Shown piece after piece: positions 51,662-60,497 of a stretch of 64,000 bases of DNA. Source of the stretch: Comamonas testosteroni (lineage in GTDB: Bacteria > Pseudomonadota > Gammaproteobacteria > Burkholderiales > Burkholderiaceae_C); NCBI RefSeq assembly GCF_000761245.1, contig NZ_AWOR01000078.1, forward strand, positions 248,001-312,000, written 5' to 3'. Under the pieces are notes generated by a model. It saw nothing but the letters and a program-made list of their open reading frames with translations. It made no database searches and was not told where the DNA came from. The number at the start of each line of letters is the position of its first letter. The first letter of the stretch is position 1. Made by a program: the position numbers and the translations under genes.

Positions 51662-51684
51662 TTTCATTAGCCTTTCTGATGAAA
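51662..51684. promoter_or_regulatory. LysR-type operator (T-N11-A) between the ArgP-like and dadA-like genes
   Basis: TTTCAT (51662-51667) and ATGAAA (51679-51684) form a perfect inverted repeat separated by 11 bp, the classical LysR recognition layout, in the 84-bp divergent gap. Confidence 0.7.
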
Positions 51685-51740
51685 CTGCTGAAAATTTAAT
51701 GCTGCTTTTGTTCGCCCGCAAGAGTGCAGACACTGGCCGC

Positions 51741-53075
51741 ATGAACATCATCGTCCTGGGCGCCGGCATCATCGGCATCAGCACCGCCTGGCATCTGCGC
51801 GAGCGCGGTCACCAAGTCACCGTGGTGGACCGCCAGAGCGGTCCGGCCCTGGAGACCAGCTATGCCAATGGCGGCCAGATCTCGGTCAGCTACTGCGAGC
51901 CCTGGGCCAATCGCCAGGCGCCCTGGAAGGCGCTGAAATGGATGTTCGACAAAGAGGCTCCGCTGCTGCTGCGGCCCCGGCTCGACAGCGCGCAATGGCG
52001 CTGGTGCCTGCAGTTCCTGGCCCAGTGCAATGACCGCGCCTTTGCGCGCAATGTGCAGCAGATCGTGGCGCTGGGCGCCTACAGCCATGTGGCGCTCAAG
52101 GACATGGTCCAGAAGACCGGTATCGAGTTCGAGCGGCTGGAGCGCGGCATTGCCCATTTCTACAGCAGCCGGCAGGCGTTTGCCGAAGCCGCCGAAGGCG
52201 TGGAGCTGATGCGGCAATACGGCGTGCAGCGCCGTCTGGTCAGCCGCGACGAGCTGCTTGCCATCGAGCCCGCATTCACGCCCTATGCGGCGCAGATTGC
52301 GGGTGGCACGTTCACCGCCACCGATGAGTCCGGTGATGCGCGTCTGTTCACCGAAAAGCTGGCCGATCTCTGTGCCCAGGCCGGTGTGCAGTTCCTCTAC
52401 GGCCACGACATCCTGAGCCTGCAGCCGGCGCGCCGGGGCAAGCCTGCCCGGGTGCAGATTCGCGACTGCAGCGATGGCGCCCCACGCATGCTGAGCGCGG
52501 ACGCCGTGGTGGTCGCCTGCGGTTCATACACGCCGCTGCTGCTCAAGCCTCTGGGCGTGAAGGTTCCCATCTATCCGGGCAAGGGCTATAGCGCTACCTT
52601 GCCGCTGCTGCAGCCTGAAAAAGCCCCCATGGTCTCCACCATCGACGACAGCCGCAAGGTCGCCATGAGTCGTTTGGGCAACCGCCTGCGTGTGGCCGGC
52701 ACCATAGAGCTCGGTGGCTTCGATCTGAGTCTGGACACGCCAACGGCCACAGCGCGTTGCGAGATGCTGGTCAGGCGCGTGGAGGAGCTGATGCCCGGCG
52801 TCTGCGACACGCGGCTGCCCGAGCAGGGCGGCGATCCGCAGTTCTGGTGCGGTTTGCGGCCCGCCACGCCCAGCAATATTCCCTGCATCGGGGCCACGCA
52901 GGCAAGAGGCATCTGGGTCAATGCCGGGCATGGCACCCTGGGCTGGACACATGGTGCGGGTTCGGGCAAGGCCATGGCGGCGCTGATGAGCGGCGAGCGC
53001 CCGGCGCTGGACTTCAGGTTCTGGGGCGAGCGCGCCGACGAGATGCTGCGCGGCGCGCGGATTGCATCGGCCTGA
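51741..53075 (+). CDS. dadA: D-amino acid dehydrogenase (small subunit type, FAD)
   Basis: The 444-residue flavoprotein begins MNIIVLGAGIIGISTAWHLRERGHQVTVVDRQSGPALETSYANGGQIS, the FAD motif and the conserved GGQ of DadA. GIAHFYSS, YPGKGYSATLP and the C-terminal VNAGHGTLGWTHGAGSGKAMA are also standard. It deaminates D-amino acids, passing electrons to quinone. The length fits E. coli DadA (432). No alanine racemase gene (dadX) is adjacent. An ArgP-like regulator is divergent, suggesting basic D-amino acids as a possible inducer. Confidence 0.9.
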   Translation: MNIIVLGAGIIGISTAWHLRERGHQVTVVDRQSGPALETSYANGGQISVSYCEPWANRQAPWKALKWMFDKEAPLLLRPRLDSAQWRWCLQFLAQCNDRAFARNVQQIVALGAYSHVALKDMVQKTGIEFERLERGIAHFYSSRQAFAEAAEGVELMRQYGVQRRLVSRDELLAIEPAFTPYAAQIAGGTFTATDESGDARLFTEKLADLCAQAGVQFLYGHDILSLQPARRGKPARVQIRDCSDGAPRMLSADAVVVACGSYTPLLLKPLGVKVPIYPGKGYSATLPLLQPEKAPMVSTIDDSRKVAMSRLGNRLRVAGTIELGGFDLSLDTPTATARCEMLVRRVEELMPGVCDTRLPEQGGDPQFWCGLRPATPSNIPCIGATQARGIWVNAGHGTLGWTHGAGSGKAMAALMSGERPALDFRFWGERADEMLRGARIASA

Positions 53076-53182
53076 GACGGGCAGCAGGCCGCAGGGCCTG
53101 GATGGGCGACACTTTTGCCCGGATTGACGGTATCGCTGCGTGAGGCTCTTACATACAATCACGCCAGCAACTCGTCCATGCC

Positions 53183-53674
53183 ATGACCCAGCACGACATC
53201 ACTCCAGCCCTTGAAACCTCACGTTCCTTTGCGCGCTCATTGCCCATGGCTTTGCTCAAGGCCCGCGAGGCGGTCATGGTGCGCTTTCGCCCCTCGCTGC
53301 GTGCGCACGGCCTGACCGAGCAGCAATGGCGCGTGCTGCGCATCATGTGGGTGGCCGACAAGCGCCTGCGTCCCATGGAGCTGTCGCAGCTGACCTTCAT
53401 CAGCATGCCCAGCCTCTCGCGCCTGCTCAAGACACTGGAAGGGCGCCTGCTCATCAAGCGCGGCCGCCATGTGGCCGATCTGAGGGGCTCAGAGTTCGCC
53501 CTCACGCCTGCCGGCCAGGAGATGGTGGCGCAGATCGTGCCGCACTTCGAGACCATCTACACCGAGATCGAGGAGCAGCTTGGCAGCGCCGAGAGCGAGC
53601 AGCTGTTTCGCATCCTCGAGCATGTGGTGCAAAGTCTGGGCCTGCCCGGCGAAGACGAGCTGGGCACGGACTGA
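53183..53674 (+). CDS. MarR-family transcriptional regulator, HpaR-like
   Basis: The 163-residue protein contains PMALLKAREAVMVRFRPSLRAHGLTEQQWRVLRIMW and ELSQLTFISMPSLSRLLKTLEGRLLIKRG, the winged-helix layout closest to HpaR, repressor of homoprotocatechuate degradation. It has extra N-terminal residues. No hpa genes lie next to it, although a flavin reductase of HpaC-like type is encoded 865 bp downstream. The inducer is unknown; MarR proteins of this branch respond to aromatic acids. Confidence 0.88.
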   Translation: MTQHDITPALETSRSFARSLPMALLKAREAVMVRFRPSLRAHGLTEQQWRVLRIMWVADKRLRPMELSQLTFISMPSLSRLLKTLEGRLLIKRGRHVADLRGSEFALTPAGQEMVAQIVPHFETIYTEIEEQLGSAESEQLFRILEHVVQSLGLPGEDELGTD

Positions 53675-53700
53675 GGCGCCGGCCACGGCACAATGCAGTC

Positions 53701-54342
53701 ATGAGTGCTGCGATTGCCGTCATCGACTTTGAAACCACGGGCATGACGCCCGCCCAGGGCGCCAGGGCCACCGAGGTGGCCATCGTGCTGCTGGAGCAGG
53801 GCCGCGTGGTGGACCGCTTCCAGAGCCTGATGCAGACCGGGGCTTGGGTCTCGCCCTTCATCACCGAACTCACAGGCATCACCAATGCCATGCTGCGCAC
53901 GGCGCCGCCCGCCGCCGAGGTGATGCGCGATGCGGCCCGCTTTGTGGGTGCTGCGCCCATGGTGGCCCACAACGCATCGTTCGACAGCAAGTTCTGGCAG
54001 GCCGAGCTGGCGCTGGCGGGCGAAGCCGCACCCCAGCTGTTTGCCTGCACCGTGCTGCTGTCGCGCCGCATCTACCCGCAGGCGCCCAGCCACAGCCTGG
54101 GCAATCTGGCGCGCTATCTGCAACTGCCCTCCACGGGCCGTGCCCACCGGGCGCTGGCCGATGCCGAGATGGCGGCGGCCCTGCTGGCCCGCATGCAGCA
54201 GGACCTGTGCGAGCGCCATGCCTTGCCCTGGCCAGAGCATGAGCTGCTGATGCAGCTGCAGCGCTGCAGCAAGGCCAAGGTCGGCGGCTGGCTGGCGCAG
54301 CAGGCCGGTCAAGGACTGCTGGCAGCTCAGACCCGGTATTGA
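53701..54342 (+). CDS. 3'-5' exonuclease, DnaQ-like (DEDDh)
   Basis: The 213-residue protein begins MSAAIAVIDFETTGM, the DxE motif (Asp9, Glu11). Then come VAHNASFDSKFW (motif II Asp) and GRAHRALADAEMAAALL (motif III, His and Asp). These five residues make a DEDDh exonuclease like the DNA polymerase III epsilon subunit. It lacks the C-terminal alpha-binding part of true DnaQ, so it is more likely a stand-alone exonuclease. It lies 26 bp after the MarR gene in the same direction. Confidence 0.88.
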   Translation: MSAAIAVIDFETTGMTPAQGARATEVAIVLLEQGRVVDRFQSLMQTGAWVSPFITELTGITNAMLRTAPPAAEVMRDAARFVGAAPMVAHNASFDSKFWQAELALAGEAAPQLFACTVLLSRRIYPQAPSHSLGNLARYLQLPSTGRAHRALADAEMAAALLARMQQDLCERHALPWPEHELLMQLQRCSKAKVGGWLAQQAGQGLLAAQTRY

Positions 54343-54538
54343 TGAAGATTTTGGCCTGCAGGCCTTGTATTCCTGCGCAAGACGCTATCAAAATTGATGA
54401 TTCTGGCCTTAAGCCCTTACGGATTGTGACCGGCAAGGTTCAAGTTGATAATTGATCAAGTCCTGCAGATGCTCTTTGGATCTGCTGATCTTGAACCGTG
54501 GCGCACCGTTGTGGTCGCTGACTTGAGCTCTGAATTTC

Positions 54539-55063
54539 GTGAACTCCGCCTTGCCTACCTCCGTCTTGCGTTCGGCCTTGCCTTTCTCGCAGCGCGAATT
54601 TCGCGATGCGCTGGGGCAATTTGCCACCGGCGTGACCATCATCACGGCGCGCAGTGCAGAGGGCCATGCGGTGGGCTCCACGGTCAGCTCCTTCAACGCA
54701 TTGTCGCTGGCGCCCTCGCTGGTGCTATGGAGCCTGGGTCTGAAGGCCAACTCGCTGCCCGTGTTCCGTCACTGCACGCATTACGCGATTCATGTGCTGG
54801 CGGCTTCGCAAAAGCCGCTGGCCGAGCTGTTTGCGCGCAAGGGTGCGGACCGTTTCAGCCATACGCCGCATCATGACTCCGAGCATGGCGTGCCGCTGCT
54901 GGAGGGCTGCAGCGCCGTCTTCGAATGCCGCAATCTGCGCCAGCATGAAGAGGGCGATCATCTGCTCTTCATTGGCGAGGTGGATCGCTGCGAGCACCAT
55001 ACCGACCGCGCACCGCTGCTCTACCACTCGGGCCATATGCACGCCCACGGCTTCGTCAGGTAA
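54539..55063 (+). CDS. Flavin reductase family protein (HpaC/RutF-like)
   Basis: The 174-residue protein begins at a GTG and contains FSQREFRDALGQFATGVTIITARSAEGHAVGSTVSSFNALSLAPSLVLWSL, the FMN-binding start of the HpaC/flavin reductase family, and ends with LLYHSGHMHAHGF. These enzymes reduce FMN or FAD for partner monooxygenases or act as flavoproteins themselves. No monooxygenase gene is adjacent. The 196 bp before it contain a partial AGCTATCAAAA-family element (54343-54440) and no other gene. Confidence 0.85.
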   Translation: MNSALPTSVLRSALPFSQREFRDALGQFATGVTIITARSAEGHAVGSTVSSFNALSLAPSLVLWSLGLKANSLPVFRHCTHYAIHVLAASQKPLAELFARKGADRFSHTPHHDSEHGVPLLEGCSAVFECRNLRQHEEGDHLLFIGEVDRCEHHTDRAPLLYHSGHMHAHGFVR

Positions 55064-55194
55064 AGCCGGCTGCCGACTGGGAACCCTACCTAGTCGGCTT
55101 GAACGATACCGATCTCCAAGGCCCGCCCTAGATTGCCCCCAGGCCTGCTGTGTCAGGCCGCAGGACAGTGGTTGCAACGCTTTGGAGACACATC

Positions 55195-56106
55195 ATGATC
55201 GATTGCGAAGACAGGCCGGCCCATACCCAGCTCAAGGTGGGCGCGGCAAGCAGCACGGGTATCGAACTCAAGCGCATCTCCCCCGCCATCGGCGTGGAGG
55301 TTTCGGGCATAGACCTGCGCCAGCCCGTGAGTGAGGAGCAGGCGCGAGAGCTGCGTCAGGCGCTGGTGGCGCACAAGGTGCTGGTGTTTCGCGGGCAGAA
55401 CATCACGCCTGCCCAGCATGTGGCGTTTGCGCGCCGCTTCGGCGAGCTGGAGCTGCATCCGGTGTTTCCACATCACTCCGACCATGCCGAGCTGGTGCTG
55501 CTGGGCGGCAACAGCAAGATCCCAGGCACCGAGAACGTCTATCACACCGATGTCTCCTGGCGCGAGACGCCTTCCATGGCCTCGGTGCTGCGCTGCGTGG
55601 AATGCCCCGAGGTCGGCGGCGACACGGTCTGGATTAATATGGAGCAGGCCTATGAGCAGCTGCCCGAGACGCGCAAGCAGCAGATCGCCGGCCTGTACGC
55701 CGTGCATGACATCCTGCCCTCGTTCGGCGCGCGCATGACGCCCGCGCAGCAGGCCCAGGCCCGCGGCAAATACCCGCCCGTGGTGCATCCGGTGGTGCGC
55801 ACCCACCCCGAAAGCGGCCAGAAGATTCTGTATGTCAACGAGACCTTCGTCACGCATTTCGCCAACTTCAGCTCGAAATTCGACAGCTTCCGTTCGGCCA
55901 ACGAAATTCATGCCCAGCAACAGGATCTGATGAACTATCTGCTGCGCCAGCCCGCGATTCTGGAATACCAGATGCGCCTGCACTGGGAGCCCAACACCAT
56001 CGCCATGTGGGACAACCGCTCCACCCAGCATTACGCGATTCAGGACTACTTCCCGGCCGTGCGCCGCATGCACCGCGCCACGGTCGTGGGCGACAAACCG
56101 TTCTGA
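55195..56106 (+). CDS. TauD/TfdA-family 2-oxoglutarate-dependent dioxygenase
   Basis: The 303-residue protein contains the iron ligands His-x-Asp in NVYHTDVSWRETPS and the distal His in QHYAIQDYFPAVRRMHRATVVGD, with the 2-oxoglutarate arginine in the same final block (RMHRAT). Members hydroxylate taurine, 2,4-D or alkyl sulfates, with loss of sulfite in the sulfonate case. TTGGAGACA supports the start. No tauABC transporter is beside it, so the substrate is open; sulfonate use would connect with the sulfite dehydrogenase in this window. Confidence 0.88.
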   Translation: MIDCEDRPAHTQLKVGAASSTGIELKRISPAIGVEVSGIDLRQPVSEEQARELRQALVAHKVLVFRGQNITPAQHVAFARRFGELELHPVFPHHSDHAELVLLGGNSKIPGTENVYHTDVSWRETPSMASVLRCVECPEVGGDTVWINMEQAYEQLPETRKQQIAGLYAVHDILPSFGARMTPAQQAQARGKYPPVVHPVVRTHPESGQKILYVNETFVTHFANFSSKFDSFRSANEIHAQQQDLMNYLLRQPAILEYQMRLHWEPNTIAMWDNRSTQHYAIQDYFPAVRRMHRATVVGDKPF

Positions 56107-56132
56107 GCCGCCCGCCAATCAAACTGGGTCGT

Positions 56133-56165
56133 GCAGGTGGTTTAACGCTGCGTTAAACCACCTGC
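56133..56165. repeat. Perfect 15-bp inverted repeat between the TauD-like gene and gor
   Basis: GCAGGTGGTTTAACG (56133-56147) and CGTTAAACCACCTGC (56151-56165) are perfect arms around a CTG loop. It starts 27 bp after the dioxygenase stop and ends 71 bp before gor. There is no T run after it, so it may be a Rho-linked 3' end or an operator for gor. Confidence 0.7.
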
Positions 56166-56235
56166 GGCAGTCTTGTCTTGTAGAGTTCAAAGCAGCAAGC
56201 ATCTGCTTTGAACTTCCCAAACAGCGAGACAGAAC

Positions 56236-57600
56236 ATGCAGCAACAAGACTTTGATTACGACTTTCTGGTCATAGGCGGTGGCTCGGGCGGCGTGCGCGC
56301 CAGCCGTGTGGCTGCCGCTCTGGGGGCCCGTGTGGCTGTGGTGGAAGCTGCCCAATTGGGTGGTACCTGCGTCAACGTGGGCTGCATCCCCAAGAAGCTG
56401 CTCAGCCATGCCGCGCACTTCAGCCAGCTGGCCGAGGAGGCCCGGGGCTTTGGCTGGCAGCTGGAGCAGCCGCGCTTTGACTGGCCCACGCTGATTGCCA
56501 ACAAGGACCGCGAAATCGAGCGCCTGAACGGTGTCTACGGCCGCATGCTGACCGGCGCAGGCATTACCCTTATCCACGGCCGTGCGGCGCTCTTGGGGCC
56601 GCATAGCGTGCTGGTGAACGGCCAGACCATCCACGCCCGCCATATCCTGATTGCAACGGGCGGAACGCCCAGCCTGCCCGATATTCCAGGTGTGGAGCAT
56701 GCCATCAACTCTGACGAGGCCTTCCATCTGCCGCATCTGCCCAGGCGGGTGGTGGTCGTGGGCGGAGGCTATATCGCCGTGGAGTTCGCCTCCATCTTCA
56801 ACGGTCTGGGCGCCGAGACGACCCTGCTGCACCGCCGCCAGCAGCTGCTGCGCGGTTTTGATGCAGACCTGGGTCTGCATCTGGGCCAGGAGATGGCCCA
56901 GCTGGGGGTGAACTTCCGTTGGGAGGATGAAGTTCAGGCCATCGACAAGCAGGCGGACGGCCTGCATCTGCAGCTCAAGAGCGGCGAGCAACTGGTCGTG
57001 GACTGCGTGATGTATGCCACGGGTCGTGTGCCCCTGATCGAAGGCCTGGGGCTGGAGGCTGCGGGTGTCAAGGTCAACGACAAGGGCGCCATCGAGGTGG
57101 ATCAGCATTTCTGCAGCAACGTGCCCTCCATCCATGCCGTGGGCGATGTGGTCGATCGCATGGCTCTGACACCCGTGGCGCTGGCGGAGGGGACAGTGCT
57201 CGCCCATCATCTGTTCGGCCAGGGCGGCAAGAGCGCTCCCGACTACGAGCTGGTGCCGACGGCGGTGTTTTCCCATCCGCAGGTGGGCACCGTGGGCCTG
57301 TCAGAGGAGGTGGCGCGCGAGCGCTTCGGCGCGGTGCAGGTTTTCCAGTCCGGCTTCAGGCCGCTGACCAACCGCATGGGGGCCGAGCCCGAGAATGTCT
57401 TCCTCAAGCTCATCGTCTCCAAGGCCGACCAGCGGGTGCGCGGCGTGCATATGGTGGGCGAAGGCGCGGGCGAGCTCATGCAGGGCTTTGCCGTGGCGCT
57501 GCAATGCGGCGCGACCAAGCAGCAGTTCGATTCGACCATAGGCATACACCCGACTGTGGCCGAGGAGCTGGTGACCATGCGGGAGCCGGTGCGCGAATGA
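56236..57600 (+). CDS. gor: Glutathione-disulfide reductase
   Basis: The 454-residue flavoprotein has the FAD motif FLVIGGGSGGVRASR and the redox-active disulfide GGTCVNVGCIPKK (Cys45, Cys50). The NADPH motif is VVVGGGYIAVEFASIFNGLGAETTLLHRRQQLLRGFD, where the HRR arginines favour NADPH, and the catalytic His is in the C-terminal GIHPTVAEELVTM. It keeps glutathione reduced. It is monocistronic, ends at a shared terminator with minE and is preceded by a 33-bp inverted repeat. Confidence 0.95.
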   Translation: MQQQDFDYDFLVIGGGSGGVRASRVAAALGARVAVVEAAQLGGTCVNVGCIPKKLLSHAAHFSQLAEEARGFGWQLEQPRFDWPTLIANKDREIERLNGVYGRMLTGAGITLIHGRAALLGPHSVLVNGQTIHARHILIATGGTPSLPDIPGVEHAINSDEAFHLPHLPRRVVVVGGGYIAVEFASIFNGLGAETTLLHRRQQLLRGFDADLGLHLGQEMAQLGVNFRWEDEVQAIDKQADGLHLQLKSGEQLVVDCVMYATGRVPLIEGLGLEAAGVKVNDKGAIEVDQHFCSNVPSIHAVGDVVDRMALTPVALAEGTVLAHHLFGQGGKSAPDYELVPTAVFSHPQVGTVGLSEEVARERFGAVQVFQSGFRPLTNRMGAEPENVFLKLIVSKADQRVRGVHMVGEGAGELMQGFAVALQCGATKQQFDSTIGIHPTVAEELVTMREPVRE

Positions 57601-57652
57601 GACACGACTCCGCGCGTTCGCACTGCGGGGCGCGCAGGGCGACACCGCAATG

Positions 57653-57682
57653 AAAAATGGGCCTTTTCAGGCCCATTTCTTA
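57653..57682. terminator. Bidirectional terminator between gor and minE
   Basis: The stem AAATGGGCCT/AGGCCCATTT (57655-57664 with 57669-57678) lies between convergent genes, with A residues at one side and T at the other. Confidence 0.75.
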
Positions 57683-57720
57683 TCCATCAAGCGCTATACG
57701 CCTGAAAGAGTGAGTCGACT

Positions 57721-57987
57721 TCAGCCGCGTGCGGCGTCCGGCAACTCGATCTTGACTTCCAGAACCTCAAGGTTTTCCTGGCGCTCCAGCTGTACCTTGA
57801 TGTCATTGGGGTTGATGTCCACATACTTGGAAATCACGGCCATCAGCTCTTTTTGTAGCGCAGGAAGATAGTCGGGCTTGCCGCTTTCGCCGCCCACGCG
57901 CTCGCGCGCGAGAATGATCTGCAGACGCTCCTTGGCGACCGAAGCGGACTTCTTCTTTTCTCCGAGCAGAAACGACAACATGGACAT
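57721..57987 (-). CDS. minE: Cell division topological specificity factor MinE
   Basis: The 88-residue protein has the N-terminal membrane/MinD-binding part ([31 protein letters not shown]) and the topological domain ([43 protein letters not shown]). It releases MinD from the membrane and drives its oscillation. It is the last gene of minCDE, five bases after minD. Confidence 0.97.
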   Translation of the reverse strand: MSMLSFLLGEKKKSASVAKERLQIILARERVGGESGKPDYLPALQKELMAVISKYVDINPNDIKVQLERQENLEVLEVKIELPDAARG

Positions 57988-57992
57988 AAGGC

Positions 57993-58805
57993 TTACCTCC
58001 CGCCAAACATGCGCTTGAAGAAACCGGGTTTGACGGCTTCGGTAAAGCGCATGGGTTTTTCTTCGCCCAGAAAGCGTGCCACCACATCCTGATAGGCCTC
58101 GGCCACATCCGTGCCCTGCATGTGCACGGCCGGAATGCCCTGGTTGGAGGCCTGGAGCACGGTTTCGGATTCGGGGATCACGCCGATCAGCTCGATGCGC
58201 AGAATGTCCTGGATGTCCTCCAGCGACAGCATCTGGCCGTCTTCCACGCGATTGGGGTTGTAGCGCGTGATCAGCAGATGCTCCTTGATGCGCTCGCCCT
58301 TGGCTGCACGCTCCGTCTTGGAGCTGAGCATGCCCAAAATACGGTCGGAGTCACGCACTGACGAGACTTCGGGGTTGGTCACCACCAGGGCCTCTTCGGC
58401 ATAGTGCATGGCCATCAGTGCACCGCTTTCAATGCCGGCGGGCGAGTCGCAGATGATGAACTCGAAGTCCATGGCGGACAGATCGTCCAGCACCTTCTTC
58501 ACGCCTTCCTGCGTGAGGGCTTCCTTGTCTCGGGTCTGCGAGGCGGCCAGCACGAACAGGTTCTCGCACTGCTTGTCCTTGATCAGGGCCTGGTTCAGAT
58601 TGGCTTCGCCCTGGATGACATTGATGAGGTCATAGACCACGCGGCGTTCGCAGCCCATGATCAGATCGAGATTGCGCAGACCCACATCGAAGTCAATCAC
58701 TGCGGTCTTGTGGCCGCGCAGTGCGAGGCCGGATGCGAAGCTGGCGCTGGTGGTGGTCTTGCCGACACCGCCTTTGCCAGAGGTCACGACGACGATTTTG
58801 GCCAT
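57993..58805 (-). CDS. minD: Septum site-determining ATPase MinD
   Basis: The 270-residue ATPase starts [28 protein letters not shown] with the deviant Walker A motif. [16 protein letters not shown] is the Walker B region, and [12 protein letters not shown] at the C terminus is the amphipathic membrane-targeting helix. MinD recruits MinC to the membrane to block FtsZ rings near the poles. It is the middle gene of minCDE, 58 bp after minC. Confidence 0.97.
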   Translation of the reverse strand: MAKIVVVTSGKGGVGKTTTSASFASGLALRGHKTAVIDFDVGLRNLDLIMGCERRVVYDLINVIQGEANLNQALIKDKQCENLFVLAASQTRDKEALTQEGVKKVLDDLSAMDFEFIICDSPAGIESGALMAMHYAEEALVVTNPEVSSVRDSDRILGMLSSKTERAAKGERIKEHLLITRYNPNRVEDGQMLSLEDIQDILRIELIGVIPESETVLQASNQGIPAVHMQGTDVAEAYQDVVARFLGEEKPMRFTEAVKPGFFKRMFGGR

Positions 58806-58863
58806 GTTTGCACGATTCCTTTAAGACAAATGGGGCAGGTTGATAGGGTGTCCGGTGTGTCTC

Positions 58864-59598
58864 TCATACCGGCTCGATAACGATGCTTTCTCCCTCCAGG
58901 CGCACCTTGGCTGCTTTGCCGGCGACTTCTTTGGGGAGATCGGTTTCAATTGTGCGGTAGATACCTGCGATGGAAAGCAGTTGCGCCTCCATGCAAGTGC
59001 TAAAAATCCTGGCACTGGTGTTGCCGCTGGCTCCGGCCACGGCGCGGCCGCGCAGAGGCGCATAGACATGGACGTTGCCGTCTGCAATCACTTCGGCACC
59101 ATAGCTGACCATGTCCAGCACCACAATGTCGGTGCCTTTGGCGTAGACGCGTTGGCCCGAGCGCAGCGGCCGATCCACGATGACGGCATCGGCCAGCGGA
59201 GCAGGCACCTCGACCTCCACTTCGCGAATGATTTCTTGGATTTGTGGCTCGGCGCGGCGCGTCGGCATGGCATCGGGGGCTGCACTCAGACCCAGGGCCT
59301 TGGCTGCTTCCATCTGGGCCTCGCTGCCGCTGCGCACGGCAACGGGCACTGTGCGGTGGTTGCGCAGGGCCTCGATCAGGGCCGGGAAGTCGATTTCTTC
59401 CTCTGCTTCGCGCACCTGGCTGAGGTCGATCAGCACGGGGTCGTTGTCGAAGAAGTCGGGGTCGTCGGCCAGACGACGTGCCAGATCCTGGGCCAGCGCC
59501 TGCATGTCGGTGCTGCGAAGTACCACGGAAAGCACCGGCAGTTGTGCGCTCTTGAGGTCAAAGCTGGGGCGCTCGGCGCCGGTCGATTCAACAGACAT
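58864..59598 (-). CDS. minC: Septum site-determining protein MinC
   Basis: The 244-residue protein has an N-terminal FtsZ-antagonising domain and an Ala/Pro-rich linker. The C-terminal beta-helix domain shows RSGQRVYAKGTDIVVLDMVSYGAEVIADGNVHVYAPLRGRAVAGASGNTSARIF, the best conserved part of MinC, followed by the MinD-binding strand. It inhibits FtsZ polymerisation away from midcell. It heads minCDE. Confidence 0.96.
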   Translation of the reverse strand: MSVESTGAERPSFDLKSAQLPVLSVVLRSTDMQALAQDLARRLADDPDFFDNDPVLIDLSQVREAEEEIDFPALIEALRNHRTVPVAVRSGSEAQMEAAKALGLSAAPDAMPTRRAEPQIQEIIREVEVEVPAPLADAVIVDRPLRSGQRVYAKGTDIVVLDMVSYGAEVIADGNVHVYAPLRGRAVAGASGNTSARIFSTCMEAQLLSIAGIYRTIETDLPKEVAGKAAKVRLEGESIVIEPV

Positions 59599-59747
59599 GG
59601 ATGGGATCAGCGCACATCAGGTGCTCTATGAGGACGACAAAGTGTACCTGCCTACCGGCAAAAGATATGGTCACCGAGTGTTTGCACTGCAACACTTGAT
59701 GCACCTCAGAGGCCTCTGTTTGTGCTGGTCTGGATGAAAATACAGTC

Positions 59748-60497
59748 ATGTCTCCAGAGCTTTTGATCCAGGGCGCCTGTGCCAGCATCACCTTGCGCCG
59801 CCCCGAAGTTGCCAACAAACTGCTGCCCGAAGACCTGATCGTGCTGCGCCGCCAGATCGATGAGGTCAACGCCAGCCCTGCGGTGCTGGTGCTGACGCTG
59901 CAGGCGGTAGGCAAGCATTTCTGCAGCGGCTACGACATTGGCGAGATTGCCAACAGCCAGAACGAGGGCAGTTCCTTCGGCGAAATGGTGGACGCCATCG
60001 AAAACTGCCGTCCCGTTACCCTTGCCGCGATTCAGGGCGGCGTGTTCGGTGGCGCCACCGATATGGCGCTGGCCTGCGACTTCCGTGTCGGCGGGGCCAA
60101 CAGCCAGATGTTCATGCCTGCCGCGCGGCTGGGCCTGCATTTTTACCGCTCGGGCCTGGAGCGCTATGTGACCCGGCTGGGCCTGGATACGGCCAAGCGC
60201 CTGTTCCTGAGCTGCGAGAAGCTGCAGGCCCAGGCCATGAAGGACTGCGGCTTTCTGACCGATCTGGTGGACGGCGCCGATATCTGCGAGCGCGTTGTGC
60301 AGCTGCAGACCACGCTGTCCGGCATGGCGCCGCTGGCGCTGCTGGGCATGAAGAAACACCTCAACGCCATTGCCCGCGGCGTGCATGACAGGGCCTGTAT
60401 TGACGCTGCTGTGCAGGCGACGATCGAGTCGACGGACCTGCAGGAAGGCGGCAAGGCCTGGCGCGAGAAGCGCCAGCCTTTGTTTACCGGGCGCTAG
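59748..60497 (+). CDS. Enoyl-CoA hydratase/isomerase-family protein
   Basis: The 249-residue protein has the crotonase oxyanion-hole segments KHFCSGYDIGEIA and LAAIQGGVFGGATDMALACDFRVG. The usual catalytic glutamates of hydratases are not evident at the second position (MFMPAARLGLHF), so another reaction such as isomerisation or hydrolysis is possible. Its stop codon overlaps the stop of the convergent acetoacetyl-CoA synthetase gene by four bases. It is divergent from minCDE. Confidence 0.87.
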   Translation: MSPELLIQGACASITLRRPEVANKLLPEDLIVLRRQIDEVNASPAVLVLTLQAVGKHFCSGYDIGEIANSQNEGSSFGEMVDAIENCRPVTLAAIQGGVFGGATDMALACDFRVGGANSQMFMPAARLGLHFYRSGLERYVTRLGLDTAKRLFLSCEKLQAQAMKDCGFLTDLVDGADICERVVQLQTTLSGMAPLALLGMKKHLNAIARGVHDRACIDAAVQATIESTDLQEGGKAWREKRQPLFTGR

